From positions 6,881,130-6,945,129 of the forward strand of contig NZ_JAINUL010000001.1 in assembly GCF_020639365.1 (NCBI RefSeq): 64,000 bases of DNA, read 5' to 3'. Of the stretch, positions 15,270-23,314 are shown piece after piece. Position 1 is the first letter of the stretch. Each line of letters opens with the position of its first letter. The notes below the pieces were generated by a model. That model saw only the letters and a list, made by a program, of their open reading frames with translations, was not told the DNA's origin and did no database searches. This stretch comes from Streptomyces flavotricini (GTDB lineage: Bacteria > Actinomycetota > Actinomycetes > Streptomycetales > Streptomycetaceae). A program made the translations under genes and the position numbers.

Positions 15270-17690
15270 CTACCTCAGCCGGCCGAGGGCCGCCCGCAGC
15301 CGGCGCGCGTCCCGCAGCCGCTTCTCGTAGTTCGCGCCCACCACCAGGAGCAGCAGCCCGGCCAGCGCCGGCGGCAGCCAGCGCGGCAGCGCGTCGACGA
15401 CCTGGACCACGTACGGGGCCAGCTCGTGCAGGGCCACCGCCGCGAGCGTGGCGCCGCCGAGCAGCAGCGGGGCCTGGAGCCGCCGGTGCGCGCCGAGCAG
15501 GGTCACCGCCAGCGCCGCCAGGCCCAGCAGCAGGGGCCGCAGCCAGTGCGGATCGCCCCAGGCGGCGAGCAGGCTCGGCAGCAGGGTCGCGCCCAGCCCC
15601 GGCCCGTACGCCGTCCACGAGGACGCCCGGGCGTCCCGGCGGCGGCGTACGAGGCCCACCGCCAGCGCGGGCAGCGTCACCGGCAGCGCGTACGCCTCCG
15701 GGACCTGCACCCCCGACGCCGACAGGCGGATCCACGCCGCCGCCACGAACAGGGTCCCGGCCGCCCAGCCGAGCCCGCGCCGCTCCGCCCGTACCGCCGC
15801 CCCCGCGCAGACCACCCCGGCCAGCGCGCACACCAGCGCCGCCCGAGCCGGCTCCCAGGGCCAGGCCGCGAGGAGCAGGGCCGCCGCGCCGACCACGCCC
15901 GCCGCGATCTCCGCCGCGGGCCGGACCCGGCCCAGCCGCGGGCCGGCCGCCGCCACCGCCGCCGGGACCGCGAGCAGCGGCAGCGCCCACCACGGCGCCG
16001 CGAGCCCCCACAGCGCCCCCAGCGCCGCCGCCACGCCCGCCGCGTATCCGACGGCCAGCACCGCCGCGCCGGCCCGTACGGGCAGCGCCGCGGGCCGCCG
16101 CGCCGCCCCCGCCGCGCAACCGGCGCCCAGCAGCCCGAAGACCGCGAAGGTGGCGGTACGGCCGTCCAGCGCGGCCACCGACAGGTTCAGCGCCCCCAGC
16201 GCCGCGCACACCGCGGCCGCGTACCCCGGGCCGCGCCCGAGCCGCAGCGCGCCCACCCCGGCCGCCGCCGTGACCGCCAGCTGGACCGCGAGCACCGCCG
16301 CCACCGGCAACCCGCACAGCAGCGGCGCCGCGAACAGCCCGGCCCAGCCGAGCACCACCGCGATCACCCCCGGCTCCGGACGCGGCAGCACCCGGGCCAG
16401 CCACCCGGCCGCCCCCGCAGCCACCAGCAGGGTCACCGCGGCCGCCGCTCCCGGCCCGTACGCCTCCCGGGACGGGGTCGTCGCCGCCCACACCTCGCCC
16501 AGCACCACGACCCGGAACCCCAGCGAGCCGACCGCCGGCAGCAGCGCCGACAGCGCGGCCAGCGCGGCCACCCCCGCCCCCGCCCGGGTCAGACCGCGCC
16601 GGACCGCTGCCGGGAGCGCTCTGGGGGGTGTCTTGTGGATCACGCCGGGCTCGACCTGATCCACGAGACGCCCTCCGGCCCGTACCGCCGCCAGCAGCGG
16701 CAGGGCGAGCAGCAGGAACACCACCACGGCCCAGTCCGGCGCCAGGGCCGGCCGCACCGTGCCGCCGAGCGCCGCCACCCCCGCGAGGGCGCCGACGGCC
16801 GAGGCCGCCATCGCCGAGGGCTCCCGCCAGGCCACCCCGACGCCCAGCGCCGCGCACGCCGCCAGCAGCAGGGCCGGACCGGCCGCCGCCCCCGCCGAAC
16901 CCGCCCGCGCCATCTCCGCCAGCCCGCTCAGCAGCGCCCCCGCCCCCAGGACGGCCGCGCTCACCGCGGCCGGGCCGGACACCGCCGCCCGCGCCCGGAC
17001 CCCGGGCACCAGCAGGACGAGCGCCGCGTCCAGCGCCGCCGTCACCAGCAGTGCCCAGCCGGTCCCCACCGGCCCCGCCGCCGCGGCCACCGCCGCCAGC
17101 GGCAGCGGGAGCTGCGCCGCCAGCACCGCCGCGGGCAGCGGGACCGCCGGCCCGGGCAGCATCCTGGCGTACCCCGCCCACAGCGCGGCCAGTACGGCCG
17201 CCGCCCCCGCCGCGAACGCCGTGCCGTCGGTGCCGGGCGCGGCCACCGCGTACACCGCGTACGCGTCCAGCACCGTCAGCAGCAGCCCCACCGCCGCCAC
17301 CGACTCGGCGGTCGACCGCAGCCCGCGGCGCAGCAGCAGCGCGGGCGCGCCGAGCGCCGCGGCCGTCACCACGGCCAGCACCCCGCCGCGCCCGGCGATC
17401 CCCAGGGAGCCCCAGCTGACCAGGGTGAAGGCCAGCGCGGCCACCGCCAGCAGCACCGCGCCCAGCGTCAGCAGCACGTTCTGCGCACCGGGGCCCGAGG
17501 CCTCGTTCGGGCGGCCGGCGGGAACCGGCGCGTGCGCCGCCCAGCCGTTCGGCGCCGGCAGCCGCAGCAGCCAGTCCCGCCGGGCCAGCAAGTACGTTCG
17601 CCGGGCGTCGAGTTGGGCCAGCTCCCGGTCGATGAGCGCCAGCTCGTGTCCGGGTGGCAGGGGTGTGCCGTGTGGTGGTGGAGTCGCCAT
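15270..17690 (-). CDS. Very large polytopic membrane protein, function unknown
   Basis: About 806 aa from ATG 17690; the frame continues upstream to 17876 without homology. A short N-terminal cytoplasmic part has a conserved-looking helix (ELALIDRELAQLDARRTYLLARRDWLLRLP, quoted in pieces: ELALIDRELAQLDARR). The remainder is almost entirely Ala/Leu/Val/Gly helices, on the order of 20 or more transmembrane spans with very short loops. Streptomyces genomes carry a few such uncharacterised integral membrane proteins. No transport or enzyme motif is visible. An inverted repeat lies just upstream of the start. Extreme Ala content reflects GC pressure on a hydrophobic protein. Confidence 0.85.
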   Translation of the reverse strand: MATPPPHGTPLPPGHELALIDRELAQLDARRTYLLARRDWLLRLPAPNGWAAHAPVPAGRPNEASGPGAQNVLLTLGAVLLAVAALAFTLVSWGSLGIAGRGGVLAVVTAAALGAPALLLRRGLRSTAESVAAVGLLLTVLDAYAVYAVAAPGTDGTAFAAGAAAVLAALWAGYARMLPGPAVPLPAAVLAAQLPLPLAAVAAAAGPVGTGWALLVTAALDAALVLLVPGVRARAAVSGPAAVSAAVLGAGALLSGLAEMARAGSAGAAAGPALLLAACAALGVGVAWREPSAMAASAVGALAGVAALGGTVRPALAPDWAVVVFLLLALPLLAAVRAGGRLVDQVEPGVIHKTPPRALPAAVRRGLTRAGAGVAALAALSALLPAVGSLGFRVVVLGEVWAATTPSREAYGPGAAAAVTLLVAAGAAGWLARVLPRPEPGVIAVVLGWAGLFAAPLLCGLPVAAVLAVQLAVTAAAGVGALRLGRGPGYAAAVCAALGALNLSVAALDGRTATFAVFGLLGAGCAAGAARRPAALPVRAGAAVLAVGYAAGVAAALGALWGLAAPWWALPLLAVPAAVAAAGPRLGRVRPAAEIAAGVVGAAALLLAAWPWEPARAALVCALAGVVCAGAAVRAERRGLGWAAGTLFVAAAWIRLSASGVQVPEAYALPVTLPALAVGLVRRRRDARASSWTAYGPGLGATLLPSLLAAWGDPHWLRPLLLGLAALAVTLLGAHRRLQAPLLLGGATLAAVALHELAPYVVQVVDALPRWLPPALAGLLLLVVGANYEKRLRDARRLRAALGRLR

Positions 17691-17733
17691 GCTCCGGAGT
17701 GTGGCGCCCGTCACGCCGTCAGGACATGGGTGT

Positions 17734-17770
17734 GCGTACTCAGATCCGCGCTGAGTACGCGCGAGTACGC
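17734..17770. repeat. Inverted plus direct repeat of TGAGTACGC, possible operator
   Basis: GCGTACTCA (17734-17742) and TGAGTACGC (17752-17760) form an inverted repeat with a 9-base spacer. A third half-site, GAGTACGC, follows at 17763-17770. The cluster lies between divergent genes, about 45-80 bases upstream of the large membrane-protein start. Confidence 0.5.
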
Positions 17771-17874
17771 AGGGGTGCGCGCGATACGGAAGGGGAATGC
17801 GCCCCCGTGCCCACGGAAGAGTGGATGCGGCCGAGCGGGCCCCGCGCCCGGCCCCGCCGGTCCAGACTGGGGTC

Positions 17875-18363
17875 ATGGACCGCAGCCGCCTGGACCGCTG
17901 GAACCGATACCGCTTCCGCAGTGTGTGGGACCTCGACGCCCCGCCCGCGCGCGTCTACTCCGTACTGGAGCGGACCGGCGACTACCCGCGCTGGTGGCCC
18001 CAGGTCCGCGCGGTCGAGCAGCTCGAAGGGCACAGCGGCGCCCTGCTCATCCGCTCCGTCCTCCCGTACGAGATCCGGATGACCGCCACCGAACTGCTCC
18101 GCGATCCCGGCCGCGGCCTCCTGGAGGCGGCCCTGCACGGGGACGTCGAGGGGTGGGCGCGGTGGACGGTACGGGCCCGCCGGGGAGCGGGCGAGCGCGG
18201 GACACGGGCCCTGTACGAGCAGGAGGTCGAAGTGCGCAGCCCCCTGCTGCGGCGCCTCGCGGTGCCGGTGCGGCCCGCGTTCCGGCTCAACCACACCCTG
18301 ATGATGCGGGCCGGACGGCACGCGCTGGAGGCCCGGCTGGCCGCCCCGCCGGAAGCGGTTTGA
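17875..18363 (+). CDS. SRPBCC-fold (polyketide cyclase/START-like) protein
   Basis: 162 aa from ATG 17875. It begins with the typical first-strand pattern SVWDLDAPPARVYSVLERTGDYPRWW (shown in part: DLDAPPARVYSVLE), followed by WPQVRAVEQLEGH. The helix-grip fold has a hydrophobic cavity and binds lipids, polyketides or other small hydrophobic ligands; some members are enzymes. No catalytic set is evident. It is followed 39 bases later by a second tRNA-Val. Confidence 0.85.
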   Translation: MDRSRLDRWNRYRFRSVWDLDAPPARVYSVLERTGDYPRWWPQVRAVEQLEGHSGALLIRSVLPYEIRMTATELLRDPGRGLLEAALHGDVEGWARWTVRARRGAGERGTRALYEQEVEVRSPLLRRLAVPVRPAFRLNHTLMMRAGRHALEARLAAPPEAV

Positions 18364-18402
18364 ACCAGACCCCGTGCCTCTTGTATTGTTCAACCCGTTC
18401 CC

Positions 18403-18474
18403 GGGCGATTAGCTCAGCGGGAGAGCACTTCGTTCACACCGAAGGGGTCACTGGTTCGATCCCAGTATCGCCCA
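18403..18474 (+). tRNA. tRNA-Val (CAC), second copy
   Basis: 72 nt. The acceptor and anticodon stems are the same as the gene at 15132. The T-arm reads GGTTCGATCC and the D-loop has AGCGGG. Confidence 0.95.
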
Positions 18475-18544
18475 CCGGGTCAGGCCGGTCCGTCTCACGA
18501 CGGGCCGGCCTTCCGCACGTCCGGGGCCCGTTGCGGCCGCCGGC

Positions 18545-19270
18545 CTACGCCGCCGCCGGCATCTCGGGGCGCAGCGGCCAGTGCGGATCCACCGCCTCCG
18601 GCGTCCCCTGCCGGGCGAACCACGCCTGCAGCCCGCGCGCCTGCGCCGCGTGCCACACCGCCTGGAGCGTGTGCAGCTCCGCCGGCGTCAGCCGTTCCAG
18701 CCGCGCCGCGAACCGGCGCCCCACCGCCCGTACGACCTCCAGTGAGGCCAGCGCGTCCGCCGCCGCGTCATGCGCGCCCTCCAGCTCTATCCCGTAGTGC
18801 GCGCACAGGTCCGTCAGTGTCCGGCGGCCCTTGCGGTACCGGTCCAGGTGCTTGTCCAGCACCCGGGGGTCCAGCACCGTCAGCGGCCGGTTGTCCAGGT
18901 ACCGCGCCAGCGTCGACGCCCGGTGCCGGCGCAACTCCCGGTCCAGCAGCGTCAGGTCGAACGGCGCGTTCATCACCACCACCGGCCGGCCCGCCACCAG
19001 CTGCTCGCCGAGCGAGCGGGCTATCTCCTCGACGACGGGCGCCGGCCACCGCCCGTTGCGCTGCAGGTGTTCATCGGTCAGACCGTGCACTTCCGTGGCC
19101 CCCGGCGGCACCGGAATGCCGGGGTTGACCAGCCAGCGGGTGGAACGGACCCGGCCGCCCGCACACTCCTGCACGATGAGAGCGGCGGACACGATCCGGT
19201 CCTGCTCCACGTCCACCCCGGTCGTCTCCGTGTCGAATGCGGCCAGCGGCCCCTCATACCAGCGCGTCAT
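18545..19270 (-). CDS. DnaQ-like 3'-5' exonuclease (epsilon-subunit type)
   Basis: 241 aa from ATG 19270, preceded by GAGGAG. The DEDDh exonuclease motifs are present: FDTETTG (D13, E15), NAPFDLTLLDREL in the middle, and HDAAADALAS, which carries the motif III His and Asp. It resembles the proofreading subunit of DNA polymerase III and free-standing exonucleases. The C-terminal ~50 residues form a short helical extension ending in PEMPAAA. It probably trims single-stranded DNA or RNA ends; association with a polymerase is not shown. Confidence 0.9.
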   Translation of the reverse strand: MTRWYEGPLAAFDTETTGVDVEQDRIVSAALIVQECAGGRVRSTRWLVNPGIPVPPGATEVHGLTDEHLQRNGRWPAPVVEEIARSLGEQLVAGRPVVVMNAPFDLTLLDRELRRHRASTLARYLDNRPLTVLDPRVLDKHLDRYRKGRRTLTDLCAHYGIELEGAHDAAADALASLEVVRAVGRRFAARLERLTPAELHTLQAVWHAAQARGLQAWFARQGTPEAVDPHWPLRPEMPAAA

Positions 19271-19500
19271 GGCGAACTCCTCGTTCCCGATCGGCAGTCG
19301 GGGCGCACCCGGGCACCGCCGCCTCGGAACGTGCACCCCTGCCCGCATCGGTGATACCCGGCCTGTTTGCGCCGTACGCCGTTTGCGGACCTTCCGCTAC
19401 GGAGACAACTTTCCTGGGGGACCGCACACATGACCGGTCGTCACCCCACCCACCACACCAGCCTCATTCGGCAGAGCCCGGAAGGCATGGGGAGCCGGCC

Positions 19501-20094
19501 ATGGCGCTCGCGCAGCCCGAACCGGGCGGGATGCTGCAGGGGCGGACCGATCCGCGCACCGACGAGGACCGGACCGGACCGCTGCGCGGCTCGCTCGCCA
19601 CCACCGCCTGCATGGAGACCCTCCAGGTGGCATACCTGCACGCCGTCGCCGCCGCGGCCGGCTGCTCGCTCTCCCAGCCCTTTCCGGACAACGGCATCGA
19701 CTGGCAGGTCAACCACGGCGCGCCCGAGCACGTCGTCGACGACGAGGTCACCATCAAGGTGCAGCTGAAGGCGACCTACCAGACGGCGCCCAGGCCGGCG
19801 GGACCCACCTTCGCCTTCACCCTCGACAACGAGCACCTGGTGAAGCTGGCCCGCACCCCGGTCGCCGTCCACAAGATCCTCGTCGTGATGCTCGTCCCGC
19901 GAGAGCGCGACCAGTGGCTCGCCGCCGGCCACGACCGGCTCGACCTGCGGCACTGCTGCTACTGGACCAACCTCGCCGGGCACCCCGTGACCGGCCGGCG
20001 CCGGACCACCGTACGGATCCCGACCACGCGGATCTTCGACGACCGGGCGCTGTGCGAGATCATGACCCGGGTCGGGTCGGGAGGGACACCTTGA
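19501..20094 (+). CDS. DUF4365 protein, predicted PD-(D/E)XK-like nuclease
   Basis: 197 aa from ATG 19501. The DUF4365 core is recognisable. NGIDWQV (D67) and, about 20 residues later, VTIKVQLKAT (Q88, K90) match the D...(E/Q)xK active-site pattern of the restriction-endonuclease fold, and a helix with LVKLARTPVAVHKILVVMLV follows. DUF4365 genes are often found beside restriction or other defence genes, but no activity has been shown that I know of. Its stop overlaps the start of the next gene (TGATG), so the two are translationally coupled. Confidence 0.82.
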   Translation: MALAQPEPGGMLQGRTDPRTDEDRTGPLRGSLATTACMETLQVAYLHAVAAAAGCSLSQPFPDNGIDWQVNHGAPEHVVDDEVTIKVQLKATYQTAPRPAGPTFAFTLDNEHLVKLARTPVAVHKILVVMLVPRERDQWLAAGHDRLDLRHCCYWTNLAGHPVTGRRRTTVRIPTTRIFDDRALCEIMTRVGSGGTP

Positions 20095-21347
20095 TGCACT
20101 GGCACTCACCGAACCTGGAACCGCTGACGTCCCCGTCGGAGTACGGGGACTTCTCCGACTCCGGGACACCCGATCCCGCGCACGTCGACCCGGCCGTGCT
20201 GGGGGCCCTGCTGCACCGGCACGGCTGGCAGCGCCGGGGCGGGGCCGCGGGGCGGTACGGGCGATGGACGCCGCCCGCCCCGCACGGGACGGCCGGCGCC
20301 GGGAACAGCCTCCTCGTCCCGGAGAGCCGGGCCTTCCCCGACTGCTCCGACCTGCTGGAGGAGGCGCTGACCGCCCTCTCGCGCAGCGCGCTGCCCTCCG
20401 CCCGGGAGGTGCTGTACGGACTGAGCGTGCCCAGCGACGAGATCCGCTGGGAGCGGCGGATACCGGAGGGCCCCGGGGGACCGTACGGACCCCAGGGCGC
20501 GGCGGCGTGGACCGTGCAGGAGCAGCTCCGCTCGGCCGCGCGGCAGCTCCTGCTGGCCGGGGCCCTCGCGGACCGTGCCAGGGCCGGGTACTACGGGGCC
20601 CGCCACCGCGGCCAGGCCGAACGCGCCCTGGACGGGGTGCTGGTCGGGCCGGCCCCCGGCGGGCGCGTGCTCACGGCGTACGTCCCGGTGGACGGCGGGC
20701 GGGGCACCGTGACCCGGCTGCACCACGCGCTGCACGCGGCCCGGGAGGCCGTGGACTACCGGCGGGCCACCGGCGGCATGGAGGCCTTCGACGCGGCGGT
20801 CGAGGCCGGGGTCAGCCGGGAGCTGGCGGACGCGCTGATCGCGCTGGTACGGGGCTCGGAGGGGGCCGCGGTCGCGCTGGCCTGGGCGCCGGCGGCGGGG
20901 GTCCCGGCGGGGTGCGCGGCACGTCCCGAGCCGGTGGAGTTCTCGCCCGGGGACCTGCCGGTGCTCCGGGAGGCGGCGGCGCGCTACACGCGCGACGAAC
21001 CGGCGGTGCCCGTGCGGGTGGCCGGGGCGGTGGTCCGGATGCGGCGCTCGGCTCCCGGCGGCGGGGGCACGATCCGGCTGCGGGTGCTGGCGGGGGCGGA
21101 GGTGCCGTACGTACGGGCGGTGCTGGACGAGGAGGCGTACCGGGTGGCGGGGCACGCGCACCTGGTGGGCGTGCCGATCCGGGTGAGCGGGCGGCTGCAG
21201 CGCCGGGGCGGGTTCCGGCGGCTCACGGACGCCACCGACGTGAGCCCGGTCCCGCTGGACGAGGTCGAGCGCGACCGCCTGATGAAGTCCCTGGACGAGT
21301 CCCTGGACCCGGCGGACGTCCTGCCCGCGGACGAGGACACGGCCTAG
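20094..21347 (+). CDS. Conserved protein coupled to the DUF4365 gene, function unknown
   Basis: 417 aa from ATG 20094, which overlaps the DUF4365 stop. I do not recognise a characterised domain. It is soluble, with no membrane helix or signal. A central helical region (about 140-270) is followed by a beta-rich C-terminal segment (about 295-390) that contains VRVAGAVVRMRRS, TIRLRVLAGAEVPYVRAVLD and LVGVPIRVSGRLQRRG and reads like a barrel that could hold nucleic acid or protein. The strict coupling suggests it works with the nuclease-like partner as accessory or inhibitor. It ends seven bases before the convergent caspase gene. Confidence 0.72.
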   Translation: MHWHSPNLEPLTSPSEYGDFSDSGTPDPAHVDPAVLGALLHRHGWQRRGGAAGRYGRWTPPAPHGTAGAGNSLLVPESRAFPDCSDLLEEALTALSRSALPSAREVLYGLSVPSDEIRWERRIPEGPGGPYGPQGAAAWTVQEQLRSAARQLLLAGALADRARAGYYGARHRGQAERALDGVLVGPAPGGRVLTAYVPVDGGRGTVTRLHHALHAAREAVDYRRATGGMEAFDAAVEAGVSRELADALIALVRGSEGAAVALAWAPAAGVPAGCAARPEPVEFSPGDLPVLREAAARYTRDEPAVPVRVAGAVVRMRRSAPGGGGTIRLRVLAGAEVPYVRAVLDEEAYRVAGHAHLVGVPIRVSGRLQRRGGFRRLTDATDVSPVPLDEVERDRLMKSLDESLDPADVLPADEDTA

Positions 21348-21353
21348 GCATCC

Positions 21354-22688
21354 CTACGGGAACCAGCCGGGGTTGCGTCCGTGCAGGTCGATCAGGGCGG
21401 GGACGCATCCCGTCAGGCAATTGCGCAGCGGGGTGGTTCCGGACTCCACGAACGTCAGCCTGCGGCCCCCGTAGTCGGCGGTCGTGGTGACGTAGACGAC
21501 GTCCTCGCTGATTCCCGCCTGGTCGGTGACGGTCACCACCCGGTCCTCCTTGATCGAGACGGCCACGGAAAGGTGTCCGAGCCGGGAGTACGGGACCCTG
21601 AGGAGCCCTTCGGAGTCCAGTACGCACAGATGGCTGTCGGTGAACGCCACGTTGCGGGTCCTGCCGGTGGTGGCGTGCCCGATCAGCCGTTCCCCCGCGG
21701 CCATCTCGCACCGGTTCGCCAGTCGGCGCAGATTCCAGCCCGGACGCCCGGTGCGGGCGAGCGGAACGTCCCGGAGCATCAGGACCAGACGCAGCGCCTC
21801 CACCCAGCGGTCGGAGCCGGCTGCCACGGCAACGGCCTCGTCCAGGGGCACGTTGTCCCGGACGGGGACGGCCGGTGCCGCGGGCGTGCGGGCGTCCTGC
21901 GCCGGGTCCTGCTCCGGGGGCCGGGGGGCCCTGTTGCGTACGAAGGGATAGGCGCCGGCGCCCGTCTTGCTGCACTCCTCGGGGAGGGGGAGGCCGGCCC
22001 CCCTCATCCGACGGCGGACCTCCGGGTAGAGGTCCGTCAGGCCCAGAACCGGTCCGGCTCCGGGGACGCCGTCGCCCATGACGGCCAGCAGGAACCCGGT
22101 GAACGCGCTGTACGGCTGCTCCCTGGGCGCCATGGACCGCCGGTCAGCCGGAGCCGAGGAGAGTGAGTACACGCCCGAGTCCGACACCTGCTCGGCGATC
22201 AGCCGGGACTCGGAACTCATCAGGCCGGCGTGTCCCCGTCCGCTGTAGCAGCAGTCCAGGATCACGATCTTGACTCTGGCGGGGGACTTCCTGATCAGGT
22301 CCGCCACGTAGAAGTACGACAGGCTGGTCCAGTCCTTGCCGGAGTGGCTGGCCGTGAGACTGAGGTGGAAGGCGCCGTCGGCGGCGGCGATCAGTCCGTG
22401 TCCGCTGTAGTAGACGAGCAGCGCGCCCTCGGCCTCGTCGGCGGCCGCCGAGACCGGCCGCATGATGTCCTCGTGCTGCCGGGGATCGTCCACCGTCCGC
22501 ACGTCCCAGGGCGTGAGACCGGCCGCCGCCTCCTGGGTGAGGACCTTCGCGAGGGCCCGGACGTTGCGGCGGGAGTGAGGGATCGGCGCGAGGTCCCCCG
22601 CGGCGTAGGCGGCGGCGCCGATCAGTACGGCGCGGGCGGACCCCGAAGGGGCGGCGGCCGGGAGTTCCGGGAGGGCGGGGCCGTTCAC
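21354..22688 (-). CDS. Caspase-family protease, EACC1-associated type
   Basis: 444 aa from a GTG at 22688 that overlaps the stop of the upstream gene (GTGA). Residues ~15-255 form a caspase/metacaspase (C14) domain. The catalytic His is in VYYSGHG (H97) and the Cys in ILDCCYSG (C147). Residues ~256-300 are a Pro/Ala-rich linker. The C-terminal ~140 residues are a separate beta-rich domain (GERLIGHATTGR, LRVPYSRLGHLSV) reminiscent of bacterial PH-like folds, possibly a sensor or membrane-binding module. It pairs with an EACC1 protein, an arrangement known from comparative genomics of biological-conflict systems in multicellular bacteria, where proteolysis is thought to cause cell suicide. No transmembrane helix is visible. 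Confidence 0.9.
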   Translation of the reverse strand: MNGPALPELPAAAPSGSARAVLIGAAAYAAGDLAPIPHSRRNVRALAKVLTQEAAAGLTPWDVRTVDDPRQHEDIMRPVSAAADEAEGALLVYYSGHGLIAAADGAFHLSLTASHSGKDWTSLSYFYVADLIRKSPARVKIVILDCCYSGRGHAGLMSSESRLIAEQVSDSGVYSLSSAPADRRSMAPREQPYSAFTGFLLAVMGDGVPGAGPVLGLTDLYPEVRRRMRGAGLPLPEECSKTGAGAYPFVRNRAPRPPEQDPAQDARTPAAPAVPVRDNVPLDEAVAVAAGSDRWVEALRLVLMLRDVPLARTGRPGWNLRRLANRCEMAAGERLIGHATTGRTRNVAFTDSHLCVLDSEGLLRVPYSRLGHLSVAVSIKEDRVVTVTDQAGISEDVVYVTTTADYGGRRLTFVESGTTPLRNCLTGCVPALIDLHGRNPGWFP

Positions 22689-23035
22689 CGGCCGTCCAGC
22701 TCACGGACGATGCGCAACGCCACCTCGTCCGGGTCGTCGAGCCGTGTGGCGTCGATCTCGACCGTCTTCTTCCCGCTGGTCACCCGGACGCGTACGTTCC
22801 TGCGCCGCATGCCGGCCCAGGTGCCCAGGGAGGCCGCGACCGCGGGCAGGAGGCCCTGCGGTTCGAGCAGCAGGTGCAGGGCCTCGGTCACGGGACCCAT
22901 CTCACCGCCCTGGTCCGGCGCCCGCAGAGCGGTGACGGTGACCCCGCGGAGCTCCCGGTCCTGCCGCAGCCACTGCTCCAGCCGGCGCAGTTCCTCGTCC
23001 GTCCCGTCGCCGGTCAGGCCCACCCGCACGTCCAT
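22685..23035 (-). CDS. Effector-associated constant component EACC1 protein
   Basis: 116 aa from ATG 23035, with a GGGGGA ribosome site. It matches the EACC1 pattern: an N-terminal strand (VRVGLTGDGTDEELRRLEQW), WLRQDRELRGVTVTAL, a Leu-rich helix ending in VAASLGTWAG, then VRVRVTSGKKTVEIDATRL. EACC1 proteins were defined by co-occurrence with effector genes (caspases, other peptidases, nucleases) in predicted NTP-dependent conflict systems. They are proposed adaptors that restrain or signal to the effector. Here the stop overlaps the caspase start by four bases, so the ratio of the two proteins is set by coupled translation. No NTPase or sensor gene is adjacent. Confidence 0.85.
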   Translation of the reverse strand: MDVRVGLTGDGTDEELRRLEQWLRQDRELRGVTVTALRAPDQGGEMGPVTEALHLLLEPQGLLPAVAASLGTWAGMRRRNVRVRVTSGKKTVEIDATRLDDPDEVALRIVRELDGR

Positions 23036-23314
23036 GGAGTCCCCCTGAAGATGCTCAACTCGCAGGCCGCACATGCTAGTCACGCCGGGCGGGGCCGATG
23101 GTGCGATCGCCGCAAGAGACCGCCCAGGGGTGAGCGGTCCGGGCCGCGCGCCGCTTCCCCGGACGGTCACCGCCCTGCCAGGACGGCGCCACCGGCGGAT
23201 ATCCGTTTAGCGGCCGGGCCTCTGGGCTCGGTACGATTCAGGTGCGCGGCGTTCGCCCGCGCATCCCTTCCCCGGCTGTCGCGGGGCGGGGACCCCCAGA
23301 GTCAGGAGAGACCG
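23036..23314. other. Divergent promoter region between EACC1 gene and thrS
   Basis: 279 bases. TACGAT at 23232-23237 could be the -10 for thrS. No good -35 is seen at 16-18 bases. I find no T-box specifier/antiterminator sequence. Confidence 0.35.

Noticed and set aside
23036..23314. Possible T-box leader on thrS
   Set aside because: No recognisable T-box sequence or specifier stem; only a weak -10 candidate.
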